Below, one piece after another: positions 13,901-25,900 of a stretch of DNA of 64,000 bases. The position numbers were made by a program, and so were the translations under genes. Source of the DNA: Acanthaster planci (lineage: Eukaryota; Echinodermata; Asteroidea; Valvatida; Acanthasteridae); assembly GCF_001949145.1 (NCBI RefSeq), contig NW_019091416.1:501406-565405 (forward strand), in the 5' to 3' direction. Below the pieces are notes generated by a model. It ran no database searches. It saw only the letters and a list, made by a program, of their open reading frames with translations, and was not told the origin of the DNA. Position 1 is the first letter of the stretch; each line of letters opens with the position of its first letter.

Positions 13901-16900
13901 TGTCTGCGAATTGTAACTCCAAGGAAATTAAATTGTTTGAAGCAGTTATAAGTAACAGATTGCTTTTCCCCATTTTTGTGAAGTTTTGCATGCTGCATCT
14001 GAACTCTTCAATATCAAAATTCAGTCTGACTTTTGCTTTTTGTGGGTTGCGTATTGGTCATAGAGTGTTTTTACACAATGTTACTTGGACTGGCCGTATA
14101 ATCATTTGGTGCGATCCTGTTTTTGTTTTCCCATGCTTGGGTAAAATCTTAGGAATTTAAGACACGCTTCCAGCAGACAAGCAACTACATGTACTCATTG
14201 TATGTATCATGGGCATAAATTTGGGGGGGGGGGGTATGTATCCACCCACTTTTTGAAGGGGATGGGCTATCATATTTTTATTCGACAATATTTATGGTAA
14301 TATTACATGTATGTTAATTTTATGTATTATAATCTTTGTCATTTTGATATTTTCTTGTATAAGCTGTCATAAATTCAGCCTGTGTGCTGCTATGGACGGT
14401 CAAGTAAACCATAATAATAATAATAACCCCCCCTCCCGCTCTTTCTTGATGAGAAAAAAAGTTGGATTTTGACGACTTTTTTGAACTTCCAACAATCCAA
14501 AGGTATTCAATTGCACTCAAGAGGGAAAACAATCAAACTAGCCACAAATATGCCATGCAAGATTCTACAGAAATGTAAAACAGGTTACAGATCTACATCT
14601 GTATCATCAACATCGCCCCCTATATAGTGTCATGTCATCCCCCAGTTGCCGGGGCAGATTTATGCCACTGGTACATGTATGTGTACATTAAATGCAGCAG
14701 AAATAAAAGATCCTTCCCAGGAGCTGTGATGTTTGAACACCTGCTTGTGTGAGAATCGGTCAGAGTGCAAATTTTTGGCCGTCCGCAAATGGAAAAAAAT
14801 GGAAACCAAGAAAGTGGGAAGCGTGTGTGCTGTAAACATTGCCTTTTCGGCCAAAGCCACTAAAAAAAACTCAGGATGGCACAGCGTGTCTGTAAATTTG
14901 CTGAATTCTCTCACCTTGGGCACTCCAGCTGCCCATTGGTGCTATTAATTTATCACACGATGTTCAGCCCTAGTGGTAGCTCTGTAGATGACTAGAGTGT
15001 TGTATTGATTTTTTTTTACCAACGGTGTGGACTTGAGAAGAAATGCCAACTCAGGTGATTACTTTTCATTTACTTCTCCTCCTAGCAGCACAGGTACATG
15101 TACATAGTAGTTGACAGCCTGCAGTGATTGAGACTAGGTTTTGAAAGAGGGAAGTGTCATTTCCCACTTAGAATTTCATAATGGTTAAGTTGTTCTCACA
15201 GTAGACTTGAATCGTGCATGTGATTTTTTTTACCGCAAACATTCCGAAGTGCTTCTTACTTTTAACGGTAATTTCAAGGAACTGTTTGTTAATATAGTTG
15301 ATCCAAATACCCTACGTGTGTAATTCCAAAAGCCAAAAAACAGACTTTCCCCTGCTGAGGTCTGTGTGGATTGCATTCATCGTGAGAACAAAATCGAATC
15401 TCAAAAACTTGTTCACTTTGCAGGTATTTTTCTTAACCCTGGCAGTTGCCAGGGGCTAATTTAGTTTGCCCAGGAGTACTGGGGCTAATAAGATTGGCTC
15501 ATAACCACCCCCTATTGACTGCAAGCTTTGACCACCATGCTTGAGGGTTGGAGCCCCTGATGAGCAGTACCTTACCTGAACACCGCCTGCCTCCCAGGCT
15601 TGTGCAGTAGGATTTTATTCTGTCAAGGGGATGCCTCATGATGGAGGGTACAGTGAGGTGGACCCCCACGGGTGGACGAAACGAATGTCTCAGAGGTGCA
15701 GCACTGGAAATAAGTTGCCTTAGAGAACAGTGATAAATATCGGTACCTCCTCTTAAAAAAATCGGGAAAAAAGTCTCGCAGGTCTCTCAGGTGTTCAAGA
15801 CACACATCAAATTAAACCTCATTTTTTCCATTTTCCTTTCAAGTTTTTGTGCTCTTTGAAGATAATTCCCTCCGGATCTGATCACCCCTAAAAGCAGTCA
15901 GGAAACCCACCACTGTTTTGGAAATTAATTCCTGCACTCGATCGCAACATAAAGCAATTTGGAGGATGTTTTGTCCAGTGGTTTATACAAGCTGGTATTC
16001 CTGCTGGTAGCCTCCGTACCTGGTACCTCTACCAACTATCCATCCATCCATGTGTCCTTACCGTGCAATACATGTATGGCAGACTCTTTTTACTTCATTT
16101 TACTTCCGGTACAAAATGCCAGACACATGTAGGTGATGGGTGTGGGTGATTGTGGTTGAACATTGCACCTTAAATATGAGTATACATGTACCTTGGATTA
16201 AGATTAAGACTTACTGGTCCAAAATGAAACAAGCCATTTTCCTTTAAATGCTTTCTTTGTATTAGTGCCCCTTAAGTTAGAGGAGCAAATTTTTGTGGCA
16301 CCGCTAAGTAACACTGGATGTTACAGTCACCTCAAAGATACACGTACATATGTAATTAGTAAGCTAAAAGGCTTATAGTGTACATCCTATTAAAATGACT
16401 GAACTTCTCTCTGTGCCAAATATGACACCTGCAGCGACACATCTCCGGTCATGCATTATTCACTGTGAGAGTGAGTGATGACTTTTACTTGAGCCTTGAA
16501 CAACGGTAGTTTCCCTTAGGCAACAGATCATCATTTGACAGTATTATTCATTGAAACTGAATCTTTTGTCCAAAAGGAGACTCTCATCTAACATTCACCA
16601 ATGATAGCAGCTGCTCTCAGTTCTAAAGTGGAGATATGTGTTTCGGAAGGGGGGGTTGTTTTACAGAATTTAAGTACTACTTCAAGTTGTTTGTATCTGA
16701 TCCTGATGACTGGCCATTTTACAGAGTTGTAGACTCGAGTCACTTGACTTGGACTCATGTTTGATTGGAGACGCTATTTTTGTGACTCGTGACTCGACTT
16801 GTAACTATCAGTTTTTTACTTGGCTTATTAATAAGACTTGCAAAAAATGACTTGTGACTGACTTGGACTTGCAAAAAATGACTTGCTACCACCTCTGCCA

Positions 16901-19900
16901 TATTGTCCCCTGTTGGTGGACGTAAATGATGAAGAATAAATTTATTTGCTTTCAGACCATAGAGGACACCAGTTAATGAGGAGGATTCAAAATTCATTGC
17001 TACGTGCAGTGTACTCCTACTAAGCATTTAGCATGGATGTAGTAACGAATTTTGTAATGAATCTGTCATTGTGCAATTGAGAATTAAGGAGAAGGCAGGG
17101 TAACAGCCCAATCTATAGTCACAATGTACACCACTGGTGAATCATTCTTTGGGTTTTCTTACTGCAAGCTCACACATTCATCTGATACATGTACTCGTAA
17201 ACTAAGCCCTGGCAAAGTTACAGTTTGGTATAATTGGGCAGTAATAAGCAGGGGGCTTTTTGTATGAAATGACTGACGGAGGCATTTTCCCGTCTTTTCC
17301 CATACAGAGGTCCAACTACCTGCACCGAGAGCTGGCTAAGATAGCGCAGAGGTTCCGCAACATCCGGCTGACCTCCTGGCAACTGCCCACCATCTGGGGC
17401 GGGGCCAGCCTCCTCCAGGTCTACCTTCGCTGCATCGAGGACCTCTTGAACATGGAGGACTGGGAGTGGGACTTCTTCATCAATCTCAGCGAGTCTGACA
17501 TGCCCATAAGGTTTGTACGATGATGAGACAGACTCTAGCAATGTTGAAATTTTACTTGTGAAATGAAGCACTTTGGGACACTGTCTACATGGATACTTGA
17601 ATGATTAGACAAAGCAAATGGATCATTTGTGAGCTTAGAGTCTGCAACCTGTGGAATATGCCACTGTGCTTTGGAATTAAGTCACAATTAAGTTCATTTC
17701 TCTACATTCCTTACCCCAAGCGTGGATCCCAAGACTAGGTATTTCCAGTCCTTTCACCCTTTCAGGAAAGCAACTGTTTTAAACAGTATCCATCCTGGTT
17801 GTTGGTTGTGTGAAGGAAAAATAAGACAGTGGTATGGTGACGTGGCGTTGTTCTGTCTAGGAGAAATTGTCACGAGCAGTGGCCAAGCTTGAGAACTTTC
17901 TTTTCAGCTTATCATTTTCAGCTGTTTCACACAAGTCACCCTTGCCTACTACGAAACCAATTACAATTGATTTCTTGTTGTTTCAGCCACGTGGTGAATT
18001 TGCTGTTTTCTTTTGTGTCCGTATTGCATCTCATGTTACAGAACCAACGACCACCTGGTCCGCTTTCTCACCCGGTACCGCAAGTACAACTTCTTAAAGG
18101 CACATGGGAATGACGACGAGAGGTAGGTGGTGCCCAGCAGGTCAAAGGTCAAAACTGCCCAGGAGCCCACTGTCTCATTAGTCCAGCTTCAAACTTCTTG
18201 GTGTTGAATAATTCAAGGAGAATCCAGTCCCCATGGGGTCAACATGAACTTGTCACCCATGCATGGACGAGCATTCATATATTGACCGGCATAATATACA
18301 TATATTGACTGTCCATGAAGGCACCAGTGCATAACTCTGCAGCCTTAGGGGCTGTTATTGCCCAAAAAAGGGTCCCACATTTTCCTCAGCCGTTTTGTCC
18401 ATGGGGGGAAAGTGCTAATTACTGGTCAAAGACCCAAGGTATACCCACATCTAGATAGACAGTGTCTTGAAGAGTGCCACCCCAACAAATACATGTTACT
18501 GTTTCCCATTCTGTCTAAAGCAGCCATTGTCAGAATATCTGGTACCTAGACAAGTCTGAACAAGCAGAGCTTTCTACTTGAAACACACACACACCACAAG
18601 ATGCATGCATAAATCAAGCGTGTATCAGCAGTCTGTTGGTGAATCCCATGTGACTGCATTTTAGCCACTCGGGAGGGAGAGTCTGCAAGGAATGGGCAAA
18701 GATCTCTTCTGCATGGTTGAATGTTATTGCATGTGCACTGGTGCCATGAAGGCATTTTTGAGGATGTAAGCTTTGCTAATTTGCTAAGGGGAGTGTAGGG
18801 AGGGCCACAGAATTCTTAAGAACTTTTGTACATTTGTTTCCTTGGTGGGTTTGCACAAAAGGGAATTGGGACAAATTCCATGATAAGCACTCTCTTATTG
18901 TGGTTATATCCACAGGATGCCAACAATAATTGTTAGCTGCCAATGTGCGTACTTCCTGCTCAAAGAGTTGGTTAGAAATCATTGCCCTGACCATTCTCAC
19001 GGAACTCGAATGACTTGGGAAATTTGATTTATGTCTAATGAAATTGTGAGTCTGCATGTCTGCAGTCTGCAGAAAAATTTGAAGGATGAAAAACACAAAG
19101 AAGGAAAGGAAAGATGTCGAGAGAGAGAGGAAAAAATGAAGGTGGAAGACATTCGGTATTCATGAAAAAGCCTTGGAATTGATCCGTTCCACTGTTGGCT
19201 TATCCCCCCCCCCCAAAAAAAAGCCCTCAAACTCCAGTACAAAGTTCTGCACTTCAGGATTTCCTTAATACTCCAAATCTGCTTTTTTTGATTGTACCCA
19301 AATTTTGTGTTTTGGTTTCCTGTTTTGTCTCCCACATTGGTAAAGACTATGAAAGAAATTGGGTTAGAAGTAGGAAATGCAGATAAAATGATCTTGAAGT
19401 AAATCTGTGTCATCAAGCTTTTTGTTCCTATGTGAACCGCCAAAATAAACAGGATGCATGTAAAATGATTTTGGGGAAAGCACTCACATTTTATTTGAGG
19501 GAAATACCCTTTGCTGTTAAATTTCTGTTTTTCCCCCAGTGTTACTTTAGACACTTGCTTTGGCTGTGTCATTTTTAGAACGTTGTGCCATCTAATTTCC
19601 CCCGGGGGGGGGGTAATTTTTGGGATTTTAGGGGTTTTGTGGTTTGTTTGCCGTTTTGATTTGGTTACTATGATGCTGCCTTATTAATAATCCTTTAATT
19701 TTTACATCATATTAAAACAAAGCCATTCTGATTTGGACAGGAAAGACAAAAACGGGAAGAAAAAACCTGGGTAAGATTGGACTACGTACTGTGGTTTTCA
19801 GGAGGAAATAATCATATCACAAAAAGAAATTGGGAAAAAAACTCTTGGATAAGTACACATATTTCTCTGCTGTTTTTAGACTGACTCATGCTCTTGGTAA

Positions 19901-22900
19901 CTTTGGGGTGCTTTTCCACGCTTTTTGAAGTGTTGTTTTTATTTAATTTTGTTCCACATTCGTGATTACTACCATTTTTTCCCCCAACAACCCTTCTCAC
20001 TTTTTTCTAACCACAATAACACAGTTTAACCAGACTGGTTTTCACTTGTTTCTATTTCTTCTTCCTATTTCATGATTGCTTTGTTGACAAAAGTGATTAT
20101 GTCATAATATGCACGTGTTAGTACATTATGTACACTGACCACACTGTCTTCCTCTTTTTGAGGGACTGTTTTGGTTTTTTTTTTGCATGACTGGGGGAAT
20201 ACAGGGAGCACTTATCTTCAAAATATTCATGAGAATTTCTTCATTTAAAGAAGGGGACCACTGACTGTTTTCTGTACCCTTTTCACCACTTGATGACACA
20301 TTTAACCTTCTTGGTGTATATTTGTGTTAGCTAACAGATTCCAGGTCACTTGGTGTTCTGAGACGTTTGTGGTATCTTTAAAAGCTTTCAACAGCACTTT
20401 TTCAATATTTGGATTCCTTCTCCTTCTGTTGCCCACAACATCTAAGAGAATTTGAGATTTGGCACACACAGTTATAGAAATGGCCACCAAGGTTTCCCCC
20501 TGCCCCTCCCCTATTTTGACAGTAATTCAGCAATAAAGGCCCATTTACACTGAGGTCAATAAAAAAATCCTTGCGATGAATAAAATTGAACACATTGGCT
20601 TCCTTCACATTGACACTGAGAGCAGAGCAACAGCATGATAGAGCGGTGAACCACTGTATTTAAACTTGAGTGATCTTTCAAAGACATTGCAAAGATATCG
20701 TATTTTCAGATACACGTATGTTGCTTTCTGGCCAGTCAGTGCTCTTGGTAGGTATCATATACACAGTGGCATGGTTGAATGCTTCCTCATCATTCCTTTG
20801 ACTTCAAGGAATTCCTGTGGGGGCGCTATTATTATAATGGAGAGTCACTAATTAACAGTTATCCTTAATGCTGATAATTTCTGCCTTAGGTGTGCTAAAT
20901 ATTGTAGTGCATACCATTTTCGTTAATCACAATCAGTTGTTGATCGTCTGTGTAAATGGGCCTTAGATTTGAAAATTGTCAGAAGCCCGAATTACTGAAT
21001 GTGTGTGTGATAGAAACAATTTTGAATTTGATCTCTTCCAGATTTATTAAGAAGCAAGGGTTGGATAAGGTGTTTTACGAGTGCGACACTCACATGTGGA
21101 GGCTGGGCGACCGCAAGCTGCCCGCTGGCATCATCTTGGATGGTGGGTCGGACTGGATCACCATCAATCGTCAGTTTGCCGAGTACCTGATCATGTCCAA
21201 CAGTGAGTTGTTGGCGGGTCTCAAGCAACTGTACAAGTACACCTTGCTTCCAGCTGAGGTGTGTGGTATGCAGTAGATGTAACTGTTAATTATCAAGAGT
21301 AACGCCCGGTACATACTTTGGGGGAATGTGAAAGTGGAGTGAATTTGACGTCACAGAATACAGTAGTTGCCGCCAATCCACCCGAGTTGTGATTTTGTTG
21401 CGCAGTTTTTTCATCTGGCATCACAGATTTGCATTTGTGTCCACTTAATGCACAAAGTATGAACCAGCCTCAATCCTAAAAGAGCCGTTGTGTTTTTGGA
21501 CAGTCTCACAGCTGAGCTGTCCAGTGCATGATCTTTCTAAAATTCTGTATGAATCTAAAGACACTCATCGGTATAATTGTGAAGTTTCAACTCAATCCAA
21601 CTCATGGTTTCATTTTGATAATCATTTGAAGTTCAAGACCTCATGTGTCAGCCCACTTGCACTGTACAGAATATCTACACAGAATTGGTGTCAAAATGAT
21701 GACAAGACTTTTCAATATAATTTTCTGAAGACCTGGCCAGAGAAAAAATACACTGTGATGAAATAGGAGAAATGTTGAGGTGAGGGGGCATATTCTGACA
21801 CTGGCTTCCAGTAACACTCTTACTGGCTGTTGCTAAAACATATCGGACCTACTCTTGCTGTGATAGGCTGGGTGGAAGGGGACTGAGCTGTGTTGCATGG
21901 GAGGTAGGATTGTTTAACAGGGACATACGGGCCTGCTTGGGCATCAGGCATAAAATGCATTGTTTTCAGTTATTTGGTATCTTTTCTAACAAGAACATAT
22001 ACAGGGCACTAATTGTCAACAACTTGATATGTTAAACAATTTCTGCAAAAGACTTTGGGGGAGGGGGTCTGATTTTAATTCCATTATTTTGTTGTGTGCT
22101 TTCTTTGAAGTTCTGTCTGGACCCCAGCTTGTCGCTTATGTTGCAGAGACCCTCCCAGAATACCATGTCACAATAGAACTCTCATTCAAATTCCTCAAGC
22201 AATTATTGTGGTGTGGCTGTTCAGTCTTACATTTAAATCTATCAAAATCCCACAAATGAAGGGCTTTGATTAATGGTAGTTTGGGCAAAGCTAGAATTAA
22301 TTCAAGGACGTACAAAGTCAATATATTGAAAAGATGGGAATAAGTTTATGCAAAGGTAATGATGATTTACGAATGATTAAAAGAAATGTCTTGCTCTCTT
22401 CTTTTGTCTGGGTAGTCCTTCTTTCACACTGTCCTGGAGAATAGTGAACTGTGTAAGACATTTGTGGACAACAACCTGCGAGTGACCAACTGGAAGCGTA
22501 AGCTAGGATGTCAGTGCCAGTACAAACACATTGTAGATTGGTGTGGGTGTTCCCCTAACGACTTCAAACCGGAAGACATGTACAAAACAAAGGTGAGAGG
22601 TAGTCAAACAAATTTTGCCAAAATTCTAGCGCCTAAAACAAATGCGAGTGCTCTCAAAGAGGCCTAAAATAAATCCTTTAATAGTATATTTACTCTAAAT
22701 TTCCCCTCTGAAATAAATTGATCTTGTATTCTGTGTCTCTCTTCACCATTCTGAACAATTTGAAACTACACTATGTCAAAATATCTAAGAGGTAACAGTC
22801 AAGAGAAAAACCTGAGGTGGTCACTAAAATCAGAGAGGTGGGCCGCCTCACACTTGAATGAGCGGGGGAAACCCTGGTGGTAGACGAGCAAAGTGGTGTT

Positions 22901-25900
22901 CTCTGTGCATGTCTGCGCAGGTAAATGGTTCTTCAACTTTCAGGCCTAGGGGATGATGCTCAAGGAAAACAAAGCCTTTATGTTTTTGATCTTGCCTCTA
23001 GTCAGGTTCCCATTCTCCGTCCAAACTACACACTAAGCTAGAATAGGGTACCAGCAAGAACGACCTCACATGTTAGAGATGTACATTGTTACTCACTCAA
23101 AATGAGATAAAAATCTTTCTTAGATTTCTGCCACATTTTACAGACTAAAGTGGAACAGATTGGTGGTATACATAAGTGCGTTCTGCTGCTCAGTCCAGGG
23201 AACAGCAATTCCCCTGCTTTTTTTCACAACTGCAGTCAAATTCACTGGAATATTTTCGAAGCTGCCATCAGAAGCTCGAGGTTCCAAAGGTGGTAAAAGA
23301 CCTCTATCATGGGGCAGCCATCTTGCTTTTCTACAAAGCAGTGTAACCAGACTGAGGCTGGAAGGAAAATAGTCTGTTCCCTTTCATCAATATAGGAAGT
23401 TGTATTATTAGTGCTAAAGAGGCTACAGGGAACAAGACAAATATGGCAGCATCATGATAAAGGTCTATAGTGTGGTCACTTTTCTTCCAAGATTTTGTTG
23501 AGATGCACTATATCTTAAATTTTAATACCTGCGTAATTAGTCAGAGTTCATGTTGCAAAGTAGGCCTACATCTTGTCTCTTTGTTTTCATGTTATTTTCA
23601 GCCAAATCGTCCCGCCTACTTTGCCCGCAAGTTTGAGCCGGTCATCAACCAGGCGGTCATCAACCAGCTGGACTCATTTCTCTACGGTGCATACCCCCTG
23701 GGCACCCCGGGTGACCGCACTTACTGGCAGAGCCTTTACCACCACGAGGATGGAGGGACGGAGGCCGCCGGTGACGTTGTGCTAACAGTCTACCAGTCCT
23801 TCGTCCGCCAGATGGCAGCTCACATTAACTTGGTCTCACAGGTAAAGCACTTGGCACCTCCTTGGCCCTTTTAGAATTACATGTATGCTTTTAAAGGGTC
23901 TGCACAGTGCAGTGCTTTTTGCTACAATTCTTGAGCATGCACTGTTTGGTGTATTTTGGCGCCCCTTTTCATTTTTATGCTGGTGAGCACATTTTCGGTA
24001 TACAGTTTGAACAGAAACACCTGCGAGCAGAGTCTTTGCTTTTGTCATAGCAACAGTGTCCCGTGTAGTCCAGAAAACAATGGACAATTTCAGATTTTTT
24101 TTAAAAAAAGTGCAGCTTTCAGTACAATTAACCCCTAAGGAAGTCAAACTGATCGCACTCCAGCATCCAAGAAAACTTCGCTCGGTCCCTTTAAGAACAG
24201 CCTGCGGTCCGATTTTGTCTTCCAATTGGAATATGCTGTTTTTAGATGAGCTTGCACCAGCACAGGCCAGGTTAGCCTCATGGGAATGCCTGGCATTTTA
24301 GGCTGTAGGAAAAAGTGCATGTGTCTTCTTCAGGGAATGTATTATTAGCCTCACTGATAAAGCTTGTGAGTCATTCCCTGAACTTCCTTCAGTGGTGCAC
24401 AGTCCATACTCAATTCAGCTGTGTTGAACCTGCATTTATCAGCTACTTTTCACTGACGTACTCTAAGGGTATTTTTTTTTTCTGAAGAGAGGCAATTTGT
24501 TGCAGAGTGTCCAACTTAAGGAGCATGATTTTCTGTTCTGGTTTGACCCCTCAACGAAGTAACTTGAGAATAGGAGACATGTCATGTGGTTTTGCTGCTA
24601 ATGCTGTCCGTTATTGAAAATGTGTTCCACATATTCTGTTTTCATTTTTCTTTCAAAACTAACGGCATCTATTTATTATTATTTTCAGCAGAAAAGTTAA
24701 AAACTTGCTGAGGGGAACTTGAGACTTGCTTTGACAAAAGTTACTTAGGCGCAACTGAAACACATTTTTATTGTTTTTTTTTTTGTTTGACTCACAGGGT
24801 CAACCTTTTAGCCACCACTGTGCCTACAGCATCAAGTCTTCCCCGACGGAGGTCACTATGTTCTTCCAGAACGATGATTTCAGGGGAGTGATCGTCTCTG
24901 TGGAAGGCCAGACGCCAAAAGGCACCACAGATGTCTTGGAGGTCTGGTTGTCGCTGGCCAGGGAGTACCGAATACTTAGTTATGTGGGGCCAAGTACCAG
25001 GCTGCAGAAATTTCAGGTGTGTGTTGATTGGGTGCAGGAATTGAGTGGCAGGGCCAGCTCCTCCCAGTTGCACTTGATATTTGGACATTTTTAGAAGGCG
25101 CTGTCCACTGAATCCACTCTATAAAAGAAGTGCCTGTAGGTTTTGAATGTTGCACTCATGTACATCACTACTGATATGCTATTCAGCTTTGATGTCTGCT
25201 ATACAGAAAAGTTAAGCTTTAGACAGCTTGAAAAGTCAGAAGTTTGCTAATACCCATGTACATGTGTCACAGCAATGCACATGTAGTGTCATCTGCCAAT
25301 ATTGTGGCTCAAAGTGTAACACCATTACCGTTGGTCCTGCTCCCATGTCACATGGTTCATGTGACATTTCCAAGACCATGTCTGTTCCCTTGGCAATAGA
25401 CACAGAGTTGAATTTAATGGCTGATTCAGAAGCACCTTTTTCCAATTTATTGATGGGTAGATGGCCCTAAGATTGTTTGTTACACGTGGATGAATCTTGG
25501 TTTTGCAGTCCTTGTATCAAATGGAACGTAGCCTCACTGATTCTTTGTATAAACAGTCTGGAGTGAAGTGCTTAGCTTGTGAAATACAGAAGAAGTTTAG
25601 ATGTAGCACACGAGATATCAAGGCAGTTTTCTAATGATTGCTTGTCTGCACAGGTGGGTACGCAGTACGACCTCAAGGAGCGTGTACTTCGTAACTTTGC
25701 AAATATCATGGGCCCAGAGGATAGCCCCGTTGTCTTCATCAAATGGAAACCTGGGGAGCAAGTCCAGGTGACGATTTCCTGGATCGATCCCACCAATCAC
25801 ATTGCGGGCTCGTTTGACACCACTGTGGACCACGACAAGGAAGAGACCCACCACAGTCCGCCCTTCAAAAAACCGCTGCGGCCCGGCAAGTGGTACGTCA

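Larger units (their letters stand above)
5972..17307 (+). other. 11.3 kb XYLT intron with repeats and enhancer-like blocks
   Basis: This is the largest intron of the gene, bounded by gtgagt and a pyrimidine tract plus cag. No exon was recognised. It contains the 79-bp tandem duplication at 6759-6916, a SINE-like element at 10592-10850, a GC-richer block with homeodomain-like TAATTA motifs at 12655-12915, and a probable minus-strand retroelement tail at 13245-13290 (repeats of tttgacttta). It also holds AAT repeats near 14410, poly-G near 14222-14233 and a GACTTG-rich repeat at 16728-16890. Its size next to sub-5 kb neighbours suggests it may hold regulatory elements. That is inference. Confidence 0.7.

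Noticed and set aside
14222-14233. Poly-G runs here and at about 31481, 40999, 47400, 58384 and 58885 as G-quadruplex sites
   Set aside because: These are single homopolymers without the four spaced G-tracts of a quadruplex. They are as likely to be length-uncertain sequencing stretches.
18997-19572. 191-codon minus-strand open frame in an XYLT intron
   Set aside because: Composition is AT-driven, with homopolymer runs and no family resemblance. It lies between two well-supported XYLT exons and has no splice or start support.
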